Assembly: GCF_028610675.1 (NCBI RefSeq)
Contig: NZ_JAQQWS010000001.1
Span: 372,001 to 436,000 of the forward strand
Direction of reading: 5' to 3'
From: Alkalihalobacillus pseudalcaliphilus
Lineage (GTDB): Bacteria > Bacillota > Bacilli > Bacillales > Bacillaceae_D
DNA length: 64,000 bases
Under the pieces are notes generated by a model. That model saw nothing but the letters and a program-made list of their open reading frames with translations, searched no databases and was not told the DNA's origin. This document shows positions 17,728-26,300 of this stretch, one piece after another (position 1 is the first letter of the stretch; every line of letters starts with the position of its first letter). The translations under genes were made by a program, and so were the position numbers.

Positions 17728-18870
17728 TTGTTTATTCAATCAATCGAACCAACACCGAGCCCTAATACGATGAAATTAACTTTAAGTGAAAGCCTCGGTG
17801 GTCATCAAGGAAATAGTTATACGACTAAAAATAAAGAGAAAGCACCTACAAACATACAACAATTATTTGAAATTGAAGGTGTCAAAGCGGTGTATCACGT
17901 TGCTGATTTTATCGCCATTGACCGTCATCCAAAAGTAGATTGGAAATTAATTCTGCCGAAAGTTCGTGAAGTTTTTGGAGAAGAAGCGGATGCCGAGTCT
18001 GACCAGACAAGCCAAGTAAATGAACATTTTGGAGAAGTGACGGTTCAGCTCCAAATGTTTAAAGGTATTCCAATGCAAATCAAATTAACAGATGGTGAGC
18101 AAGAAAAAAGAGAAGGTCTGCCCGAGCGATTCGTAGAAGCATTAGCCCAAGCACAAACAGATGCTGACAATGTCGTATTGGAAAGAAAATGGGTGGATCA
18201 AGGTGCCCGTTATGGTGAGTTAGATCAAATTGCAAAAGAGGTTCGCGAGGAAGTAGCCGCTGCCTATTCAAAAGAACGTTTAAAAGAATTAGTGGATGCA
18301 GCGAATAGAGGAGAAGGTGAAGCCGGTGCGGAGCGAGTGACGACGAACCGTTATATGAAGGTGACACTTGATATGTTAGACAAAGAAGATTGGCGCGAAC
18401 GTTATGAAGTCATGGATCGTATGGACCCATCTGAAGAGGACCTATCCGTTTTAGAAAAAGCTTTAGATGATGAAAAAGCCTCAATTCGTCGCTTAGCAAC
18501 GATGTATTTAGGCATGATTGAAAAACCAGTCGTTTTACCACTACTGTATAAAGCATTAAAGGATTCATCTGTAACGGTAAGAAGAACTGCGGGTGATTGC
18601 TTATCAGACATTGGCGATCCGACTGCGATGCCGGCGGTTATTGAATCTTTAAAAGATAAAAACAAACTCGTACGCTGGCGTGCTGCGATGTTTTTAAATG
18701 AAGTAGGGGATGAAACGGCAATTGAGGCTTTAAAAGAAGCGGAGAACGACCTAGAATTTGAAGTCGCTTTACAAGCGAAGATGGCATTAGAAAGAATTGA
18801 AGGTGGAGAGGAAGCGAAAGGTTCGGTCTGGAAGCAAATGACAGACTCGATCTCCAACAATCGCTCTTAG
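17728..18870 (+). CDS. ypgR: Nfu N-terminal plus HEAT-repeat protein (YpgR/CvfC family)
   Basis: The N-terminal ~85 residues are a scaffold-protein Nfu/NifU N-terminal domain (SIEPTPSPNTMKLTL). The C-terminal half (about 215-365) is a series of HEAT-like repeats, for example EALKEAENDLEFEVALQAK. The staphylococcal homologue is called conserved virulence factor C; the molecular role is not established. The start is TTG with AAGGAGG about 9 nt upstream and aligns with the YpgR N terminus. It is followed closely by a small gene, probably co-transcribed. Confidence 0.87.
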   Translation: MFIQSIEPTPSPNTMKLTLSESLGGHQGNSYTTKNKEKAPTNIQQLFEIEGVKAVYHVADFIAIDRHPKVDWKLILPKVREVFGEEADAESDQTSQVNEHFGEVTVQLQMFKGIPMQIKLTDGEQEKREGLPERFVEALAQAQTDADNVVLERKWVDQGARYGELDQIAKEVREEVAAAYSKERLKELVDAANRGEGEAGAERVTTNRYMKVTLDMLDKEDWRERYEVMDRMDPSEEDLSVLEKALDDEKASIRRLATMYLGMIEKPVVLPLLYKALKDSSVTVRRTAGDCLSDIGDPTAMPAVIESLKDKNKLVRWRAAMFLNEVGDETAIEALKEAENDLEFEVALQAKMALERIEGGEEAKGSVWKQMTDSISNNRS

Positions 18871-18882
18871 GTGGATGTTAAA

Positions 18883-19092
18883 ATGGACAGAGATCAAATT
18901 GTCAATCAATTAAAGGCAACAAAAATGGATGATTTATTAGAGCTTGTAGAGGATGCGGAGTCAGGTTATTTAGAAGAACTCGAATTAGTTCCTTCGATTG
19001 GTTTATGTTATGACCAAGAGTTAAACAACGCTCTCATCCAATTATTAATAGATAACGGTGTAACCATTATAGAAGTAAAAGACGAGGAATAA
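18883..19092 (+). CDS. Small acidic protein, possibly related to sigma-70 region 1.1
   Basis: A 69-residue acidic protein. I chose the ATG at 18883 because AGGTGG (18869-18874) is 8 nt upstream; an in-frame GTG at 18871 overlaps that site. The second half (a YLEELELV turn, a helix and an ending NGVTIIEVKDEE) resembles the size and spacing of sigma factor region 1.1, but this is only a pattern impression. It is co-oriented with and 12 nt after ypgR, and a strong terminator follows. Confidence 0.6.
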   Translation: MDRDQIVNQLKATKMDDLLELVEDAESGYLEELELVPSIGLCYDQELNNALIQLLIDNGVTIIEVKDEE

Positions 19093-19117
19093 TCTTCGGA
19101 ATAACATTCAAAACGAT

Positions 19118-19168
19118 AAGAGTTAAGTCAACAATGACGCATGAGTTGTTGAACTTAGCTCTTTTTTG
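19118..19168 (+). terminator. Terminator of the ypgR unit
   Basis: A long stem (about 19118-19133 with 19146-19163) runs into TTTTTT. The repeat tag GTATGAAAGTT starts directly in the T-tract. Confidence 0.88.
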
Positions 19169-19480
19169 TATGAAAGTTGACTAAAGGCGATATGCTCATC
19201 TTCGATGATCGCTCCGGGAATGGGGGGCACGCTTTCCGCAGGCCTTGCTTGAGCCTCCGCGCTTCGCTTGCGGGGTCTCAAGGCTCAGGCTATTCCTGCA
19301 GGAGTCGGCCACCTCATTCCCTCCGCTTGGGTTGTTGCAGGCTTCTTGGTTAGAGAACTTCTCATACAAAATAAATGAATGAAAAGCCAACAAATAAAAA
19401 AGCAAAACTTCCATAAAAAACGTCCATGGTGGAGCCAGAACCAGCTCCGCCACCAACAAAGATGAAAGTGTGGTTTCGCT
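19165..19480 (-). repeat. Composite A (inverted) and D dispersed repeat
   Basis: Read on the minus strand, 19200-19329 is an A module: outer arms GGGAATG and its complement, the CTGCAGGA palindrome, and a nested stem built from a different sequence than in the other copies (GAGACCCCGC pairing with GCGGAGGCTC). About 19410-19475 is a plus-oriented D module (CCATGGTGGAGCC, CACCAACAAAGATGAAAGT). Most of the 19093-19551 intergenic region is repeat DNA. Confidence 0.85.
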
Positions 19481-19499
19481 ATTTGACTGTTCGCACTTC

Positions 19500-19542
19500 T
19501 ATAAAAAAGAGAGCCACTCTTCAGTCACTCTCTCTGTCATCT
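19500..19542 (-). terminator. Leftward terminator of the 327-aa gene
   Basis: On the minus strand an imperfect AGAGAG/CTCTCT stem precedes TTTTTT, just after the stop at 19552. Confidence 0.6.
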
Positions 19543-19551
19543 GACTAATTG

Positions 19552-20535
19552 TTAAATCGAATATTCATTCGTATAGGTAAATATCGACCTTTTACCTTCT
19601 GAGGTTGTAAATTCAAAACGATCATAAATATAATCGTCCTGACCTTCTTTAAGTGTACGCTCGTAATGATGTAGAACCATGATGAGATCGTGTTCTTTCT
19701 TGTAAGTGAAGAAATTAACACCGCTAAAATTAGCATGGTCATCATGTTTTAGGAGCTGTGTTAGTAAGGTATTATGACATTCAATCAAGTTCTCGTGAGT
19801 CAACTTGTAATGTTGTAAACTTTTTTCAAAGGCAGTTAAAGCCTGGGGTTCAAGCTCTTGTTTAAATATCATATAAGGGTCAAACTGTTCTTTATGAATG
19901 AAGAAGTGCGCACCTTCATTTGGGGCGAATGATTTACTGTTCTCTGATTCAAATAAGCCATCACCTACGTAAAAGCCATTATATTTTTTCTGATCAATCA
20001 CCCAAATTAACTCAAAGGGACAATCATCTAATAATAATTCCCCACCATTTTGGTCGATTAGAAAATAACGATTATTACGTTTTGTAAATGTATATTTAAT
20101 ATGTTCCTTTAAAAATTCTTCTGAATACGTCTTCTTCAAATGGTAATTATGGACCAATCGTTCGATTTCGGACTCTAAAAAATTTTTCTCAAATGTATCT
20201 TTATCTTGTTCAGAATCAAGTTCTGACAGGCGAGTTTCATAGGCTTTGATACGTGATTCTTCAAAGGTTTTTACTTCCTGCTCGGTCCATTTTTGAATGG
20301 AAGTACCAGAACATTGGACTTGTGTTCTCTCAAGGTATAATGGATAATATGGTTTATTTTTGGCACTAAAATGTAAGTTAGGCAATCGTAAAATAGAAAC
20401 GATTGTCAGGTGTGCACGAAAAGGCTTTTTAGCTTCTAAAATTAAATCATCTAATCTGGCTAAATATGTACCCTTTTGTTGGTCATTGTATTGTACAATT
20501 TGGCCAAGTAATTGTTTTGCTTCTTTACGGTCCAT
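19552..20535 (-). CDS. Hypothetical protein, 327 aa
   Basis: A soluble, mixed-composition protein without signal peptide, membrane segments or a motif I recognise. The middle (about 85-125) is helical and charged; the C-terminal ~120 residues are rich in aromatics and histidine (HYERTLKEGQDDYIYDRFE). AAGGAG precedes the ATG. It is the last of three leftward genes (TelA-like, 304-aa, 327-aa) but is separated from the 304-aa gene by a perfect terminator, so it probably has its own promoter. Confidence 0.7.
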   Translation of the reverse strand: MDRKEAKQLLGQIVQYNDQQKGTYLARLDDLILEAKKPFRAHLTIVSILRLPNLHFSAKNKPYYPLYLERTQVQCSGTSIQKWTEQEVKTFEESRIKAYETRLSELDSEQDKDTFEKNFLESEIERLVHNYHLKKTYSEEFLKEHIKYTFTKRNNRYFLIDQNGGELLLDDCPFELIWVIDQKKYNGFYVGDGLFESENSKSFAPNEGAHFFIHKEQFDPYMIFKQELEPQALTAFEKSLQHYKLTHENLIECHNTLLTQLLKHDDHANFSGVNFFTYKKEHDLIMVLHHYERTLKEGQDDYIYDRFEFTTSEGKRSIFTYTNEYSI

Positions 20536-20604
20536 GTTTACCGCTCCTTTTTATCTTTCTTTCGGTCTAAATTCGATCTTGTTACTAGTATTATATACGT
20601 ACTA

Positions 20605-20637
20605 AAAAAATGAACGCAAGTGACGTTCATTTTTTCT
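20605..20637 (-). terminator. Terminator of the TelA-like unit
   Basis: A perfect 12-bp stem AAAAAATGAACG (20605-20616 with 20624-20635) has T-rich ends on both strands. It lies between the 304-aa and 327-aa genes. Confidence 0.85.
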
Positions 20638-20683
20638 TGATTCATATATGATATGAATGCAGGGGAGAATGTGTTTCAAATAA

Positions 20684-21598
20684 TTACAATTGTTTTCGAT
20701 TATAACGAATTTCCTGTAGTTTTAGCAAATAATTCATTTTTTCAACTCGTGCTTTCTCTAATTGATTTTGATAGTCAAGCAAAGTTAATTCCATCTTAGA
20801 TAAGGTGACAAAGATGTTTTCTTTTTGGTCTAATTGATTTTTGAGAGATAAAGATAGATACGTATTAAGTAATTTGGGTATATCTTCTTTAAACATTCTT
20901 TTTACGATATGTTTCTCTTCGTAATCCAATAAGTCGAAGTCTGTGCTAATTTTAGATGCTTGCTCAACTAGTCGTTCTAATCTATTTTGGATTAATGGGT
21001 CAATTGAAAATTGATTAACTGAATCAAAATAACGTTTTGATTCTTCTAGTAAATAAGGAAGTTGGTCGGTTGTTGAACTTCTTAATTGCTCCCTTTGTTT
21101 CGATAACCACTCTAACGAGGTTTCTGTTTGAGGGGCACCAGTAGAAAATGCTTCATCTAAACGATGCACTCTAAAAAAAACGCCTTGAAAACTAGGTGAT
21201 TGTTTGATAGAACGGACATGCCATTTTCCGTCTTTGTAATAATGGATTGTTGCTTCTTTACATACACCAATTCCATTATTAGCTTTTACATAATGACGAT
21301 AACATACGATATTTATTCGTTTTTGAACGGGGGATACAGAGTATTTTGTATCGGCAATTTGCAAACGAATCCATTTATGATTAACTTTTAATCGAATAAT
21401 CATATCTTTTTGTTTTCTGCGGATGCTTCTTTTTTGGTTGTAGCCTGGTGCTTTTTTGGTTAAGTGGTCAATGAGTTTTTCGGCTGATTTAATTAATTTA
21501 TTTGTTGCTTCGTCGCGGAGGAGGTGTTCGTCCACGGCTCGGCGGTGTGCAGGTGTTAGAAACTTGAACCATGGTGAATCTGTCAGTTCTTTCATCAT
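20684..21598 (-). CDS. Hypothetical helical protein downstream of the TelA-like gene
   Basis: A 304-residue protein. The N-terminal part is basic (about 50-75: KRSIRRKQKDMIIRL) and is followed by a compact domain with a CYRHYVKANNGIGVCKEAT stretch. The C-terminal half is helical, with LPYLLEESKRYFDS and an LLDYQNQLEKA ending. The helical end recalls XpaC-type partners of TelA proteins, but there are no membrane segments and I would not name it XpaC. AAGGAGGAG precedes the first of two ATGs. It is co-oriented with the TelA-like gene 107 nt upstream. Confidence 0.7.
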   Translation of the reverse strand: MMKELTDSPWFKFLTPAHRRAVDEHLLRDEATNKLIKSAEKLIDHLTKKAPGYNQKRSIRRKQKDMIIRLKVNHKWIRLQIADTKYSVSPVQKRINIVCYRHYVKANNGIGVCKEATIHYYKDGKWHVRSIKQSPSFQGVFFRVHRLDEAFSTGAPQTETSLEWLSKQREQLRSSTTDQLPYLLEESKRYFDSVNQFSIDPLIQNRLERLVEQASKISTDFDLLDYEEKHIVKRMFKEDIPKLLNTYLSLSLKNQLDQKENIFVTLSKMELTLLDYQNQLEKARVEKMNYLLKLQEIRYNRKQL

Positions 21599-21705
21599 GC
21601 GTCTCCTCCTTTTTGTATGATAGTTGCTTATGGGCTACGGTTAAACGTGAGAATCCTCATAATCGCTGGGATATAAGCCACAATCAGGTGGCTATTTTAG
21701 GTATG

Positions 21706-22725
21706 TTAGCGGCCGATTAGTTTTGTTTTCATTTCTTTGTTTAATGTATCCATTTCTTCAATGAACTTTTTACCACTGGTGACAATTCTTTCATTAGATT
21801 GTTCTGTCAGTTCGATCGCAGCGAATACTTGGTCATATGCTTTTTTGAAAGCTTCAATAGCTATCGCAGGTTCTTCTAATGTTTTTAATGTTTGTTCGGT
21901 ATTCTCTTTTAATAACTGTGCATTAGATAATAACATTGACTCGGTCGCTTCGTTCACATTACGAACGGCAGATATAACTTTTTGTTGATTATTTAGGGCT
22001 AATTGAATCGATGCTGTTACGGTAATAATATTTTTGGTCATCGTAATCGCATTAAAAATAGCTTCTTCTAATTTTTCGTTATTATCGATAATTAGATCAA
22101 CGGAGGCTAATGATTGTTGAAGGACCATGACTGCTTGAGACATATTTTTCACACGCGTCACGATTTTCACTTGCCCTTTTTTTAGTTCATTATCATTGTT
22201 TTGCCATTGCTCAGAATTCATTTCTTCTTCAAGCATTTCATGGAGACGATTCCCATTTTCAATTTGTTTGTTTAAATTGTGAATACGTTCCTTAGCGACC
22301 CCTTTTAATTGTAAAAGCATGACATTATCTTCTTGCAGTTTATCTCTTCCACTTAAAAGGCCATCAATAACCTGTTCAACTTGTGATTCGACCGTTTGAT
22401 ATTTTCTCGTATATGCTTCAATTGGATTTCTTCTTAACAGTTTATTCATGAATTTTTTCATTTGACTATCGTGAAGATAATTTGGTTCTAATTGACTAAC
22501 CATTTCTTTTAATTGAAATAATTGATTTGGTAATTCATTTGATCCTTCGCCCATCATTTCTTTTACAGGTCGTTTTAAAGCCTCTAAAGATTCGCCAGCT
22601 TCTTTCTGCTCTTCTTCACCTAGCGTTTGGAGTTTTTCTAATAAATCATCTAAACGTTTCTCGTCATTGAGTGTGTTTTTTAGCTCTTCTGGGTTTATGG
22701 GTGTGTTTACCTTTTTTTCTGACAT
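21706..22725 (-). CDS. TelA-like (toxic anion resistance) family protein
   Basis: A 339-residue, almost wholly helical cytoplasmic protein. Family hallmarks are the RRNPIEAYTRKYQTVESQV stretch, LLSGRDKLQEDNVML, and long coiled-coil-like helices to the C terminus. TelA proteins are linked genetically to tellurite and envelope-stress resistance and often occur with TerD-like or XpaC-like genes; the biochemical role is unknown. I chose the ATG at 22725, with GGAGGTC upstream, over a longer frame beginning at 22764. Confidence 0.87.
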   Translation of the reverse strand: MSEKKVNTPINPEELKNTLNDEKRLDDLLEKLQTLGEEEQKEAGESLEALKRPVKEMMGEGSNELPNQLFQLKEMVSQLEPNYLHDSQMKKFMNKLLRRNPIEAYTRKYQTVESQVEQVIDGLLSGRDKLQEDNVMLLQLKGVAKERIHNLNKQIENGNRLHEMLEEEMNSEQWQNNDNELKKGQVKIVTRVKNMSQAVMVLQQSLASVDLIIDNNEKLEEAIFNAITMTKNIITVTASIQLALNNQQKVISAVRNVNEATESMLLSNAQLLKENTEQTLKTLEEPAIAIEAFKKAYDQVFAAIELTEQSNERIVTSGKKFIEEMDTLNKEMKTKLIGR

Positions 22726-23196
22726 AAAAAAGACCTCCGTTCGTTTATTTCTTATTACATACATTTACGTACATATTTATTAAAAGGTTTCACTTTCATT
22801 AAGAAAGGGAACTACCTCAAGTACATTATAGCTCGTGTTAGTCATTACTATTATGAATGAAGTGAGTCTTTTTGACAAACTAAGTACTTTCTCCATGATG
22901 GTATTTCCTAAATGGTCTACTATTAAACTATTTAATCGGAAGATGCTGTTTAAATAATCGGTCTAAAGGTGGATTTTTTGTCATTCTTTAGAGGTGTGAT
23001 AAAAAACGAACATTAACTCCTGAAAATAGACTTTTAATTCGTTGATAGACATATGTATTTATCCATTATACTTTTGTGGTAAAATGTTTCTCTCTGGTAG
23101 TCATTGTATTTTTATGCATATAAAATAATTAATTATACATTAAATGTAAAATGTAGTAAGTTGGTATGTTTTGAAAAAAGCCTAAAAACCTCTATT

Positions 23197-23212
23197 AGTA
23201 AGCGTTTTCATA
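23197..23212 (+). promoter_or_regulatory. cre-like site upstream of gltB
   Basis: On the minus strand the site reads TATGAAAACGCTTACT, which fits the CcpA consensus WTGNAANCGNWNNCA at all but the last position. It sits about 40 bp upstream of the -35, a position compatible with activation. Actual CcpA binding is inference. Confidence 0.5.
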
Positions 23213-23234
23213 AAGGGTATTTGTAATTATTAAT

Positions 23235-23263
23235 TTGCCGAAATGTCAGAAAAATGATATAAT
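23235..23263 (+). promoter_or_regulatory. Sigma-A promoter of gltB
   Basis: TTGCCG (23235-23240) and TATAAT (23258-23263) are exactly 17 bp apart. The leader to the ATG is about 57 nt. Confidence 0.75.
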
Positions 23264-23326
23264 CTTGTATATTAGCTCGAATTTTTTGGGGAGAGTTAGT
23301 TGAATTTATTTTTTGGAGAAAGGTTG

Positions 23327-26300
23327 ATGCCAATGCGGAACGCTGGATACCCGAAGAAACAAGGTTTATATGATCCGCAATTCGAACATGATAATTGCGG
23401 GATCGGTTTCTTGGCCCATATGAAAGGAAATAAATCTCATCAAGTCGTTGAGGATGCACTTCATATTTTACGTAATTTAGAACATCGTGGTGGCCAAGGG
23501 GATGAAGTGAATACTGGCGATGGTGCAGGTATCTTACTACAAATCCCACATCGTTTCTTTAAAAAGACTTGTCGAGTAATTGGAATAACTCTTCCTCATA
23601 ATGAAGGATACGGAGTCGGAATGTTGTTTTTGCCACAAATTAATAAAGAGAGAATACGGGCAGAACAAACTTTAGAGAGAATTATTAAAGAAGAGCAACT
23701 TGACCTATTAGGCTGGAGGGATGTGCCTACCGATGATTCGATGTTGGGTAATGCAGCAAAGTCTGCCATGCCTTATATTAAACAACTCTTTATTAAAAAG
23801 CCTGATAATATCGAGAATATCGAAGAGTTTGAAAGAAAGTTATATGTGGTACGTAAGTGTGCTGAAAAAGAAATAGCGTCTTTTATTACTGAAGGGCAAT
23901 CCTTTTATTTTACGAGTTTATCTAGTCGGACGATTGTTTATAAAGGGATGTTAACAACTGAGCAGGTTAATCAATTTTATTTAGATCTAAATGATCAAGA
24001 TTTTGAATCGGCCCTAGCATTAGTCCATTCACGATTTAGTACGAATACGTTCCCGAGCTGGGAGAGGGCTCATCCGAATCGATTTATGATTCATAATGGA
24101 GAGATCAACACAATTAAAGGTAATGTCAATTGGATGCATGCACGTGAACATTTGTTCGAGTCATCCTTATTTAGTGAAAATATCAATAAAGTTAAACCGA
24201 TCATTGACCAAAGTGGTAGTGATTCTTCTATGTTTGATAATTCTTTAGAGTTCTTATCATTAGCTGGCCGTTCTATGCAACATGCTGCGATGATGATGAT
24301 TCCGGAACCATGGCAAAATAATCCGAATATGTCTCCTGAGAAAAAAGCCTTTTATCAATACCATAGTACATTAATGGAACCGTGGGATGGTCCAACAGCT
24401 ATCGTTTTTACTAATGGTAAACAAATCGGTGCCTGTTTAGATAGGAATGGACTTAGACCTTCTAGGTATTATGTGACAAAAGATGATTATATTCTTATGT
24501 CATCTGAAGTAGGGGTTCTTGATATTAAACCTGAAAATGTTCTATATAAGGAAAGGCTCCATCCAGGTCAAATGTTACTTGTTGACACAGAAGAAGGCCG
24601 GATTATTCCTGATGAGGAAATTAAAAAGGATATTGCCAGTGAGCGGCCTTATCAAGATTGGGTGAATGAGCATTTAATTCAATTAGATGATGTACTAGAG
24701 ACGTCACAGGTGCAAAACAGTGACTTCTCGAAGCTTAAAGAGCGTCAGCTTGCCTATGGATATACGTATGAGGAAATTTCAAAGATGATTATTCCTATGA
24801 TTAAAGATGGTGTAGATCCAGTAGGCTCAATGGGGTATGATTCGCCGTTAGCTGTTTTATCAAAAAAACCTCAGCTATTATATAATTATTTTAAACAATT
24901 ATTTGCACAAGTTACGAATCCTCCAATTGATGCGATTCGGGAAGAAATTGTGACGGCGATGGGAACAACAATTGGAGCAGAAGCGAACTTACTTAATCCA
25001 ACAGCCGAAAGCTGTCGCCATATTCATTTGCCGTATCCAATCATTAATAATGAAGAATTAGCAAAGCTCAAGCACAATAAAATGGAAGGGTTTAAAGCGA
25101 CGACTTTACCTATTTTATTTGATGTTAATATAGGTCTTGAGCAGGCATTAAAGCAATTATTTGAGCAAGCAGACCGTGCCATTCAAACAGGACACTCTTT
25201 AATAATATTGAGTGACCGTGGCATGAATCATCAATTTGCAGCGATCCCTTCATTACTTGCGATTAGTGGCTTACATCATCATTTAATTCGAAAAGGGACA
25301 AGAACAAAAGTGAGTCTTTTACTTGAGTCAGGGGAACCACGTGAAGTTCATCATCATTCCGTATTACTCGGATACGGGGCTGAGGCAATTAATCCATATG
25401 TCGTTTTGGATACAATTGATGAATTAATTCAAGATGGACTTATTGAAGAATATTCTTATATTGAGTCGGTTAATCGTTATGTGAAAGCAACAACAAAAGG
25501 TATCATGAAGGTTTTATCTAAGATGGGTATTTCGACCATTCAAAGTTATCGCGGGGCACAGATTTTTGAAGCTGTTGGTATCTCAGATGAAATCATCGAT
25601 CGATATTTCACATGGACAACATCAAGAATTGGTGGCATTAATTTAGCAATTATAGAGCAAGAAGTTCTTACCCGACATAAGCGTGCCTATTCCAATCAAG
25701 AAGGATTAGACAAGACTTTAGATCCTGGCGATGATTTACAATGGAGAAGAAATGGGGATCCACATCAATATAATCCTCATACTATTCATATGTTACAAAA
25801 TGCTTGTCGCTCTAATAACTTTCCTTTATTTAAGAAATACTCACAATCCATTAATGAGCAAACCAAACAACAAACATCATTAAGAGGATTATTGAAGTTT
25901 AAGAAAAACTTAAAGTCTATTGCCATTGACGAGGTAGAATCAGCTTCTGAGATATTCAAAAGGTTTAGAACAGGGGCCATGTCATTCGGTTCCATTTCTC
26001 AAGAGGCCCATGAGACTTTAGCCATCGCTATGAATCGAATTGGTGGTAAAAGTAATACAGGTGAAGGAGGAGAGGACCCTAAACGATTTATACCAGATGA
26101 AAATGGTGACTTACGTCGAAGTTCCATTAAACAAGTCGCTTCTGGGCGTTTTGGGGTAACTAGCCATTATCTTGTTAATGCCGATGAAATTCAAATTAAG
26201 GTTGCTCAAGGAGCGAAGCCTGGTGAAGGTGGGCAATTGCCTGGGAATAAAGTATATCCTTGGGTTGCAGAGGTTCGGGGTTCAACACCTGGTGTAGGGT

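Larger units (their letters stand above)
22726..23326. other. Divergent TelA-gltB intergenic region
   Basis: About 600 nt, AT-rich, with no gene. It carries the TelA-side promoter (not pinpointed) and, at the right, the gltB promoter and a cre-like site. No T-box or other riboswitch consensus is visible. Confidence 0.6.

Noticed and set aside
22726..23326. T-box or TnrA/GlnR site upstream of gltB
   Set aside because: I searched for the T-box core and TGTNA-N7-TNACA and found no acceptable match.
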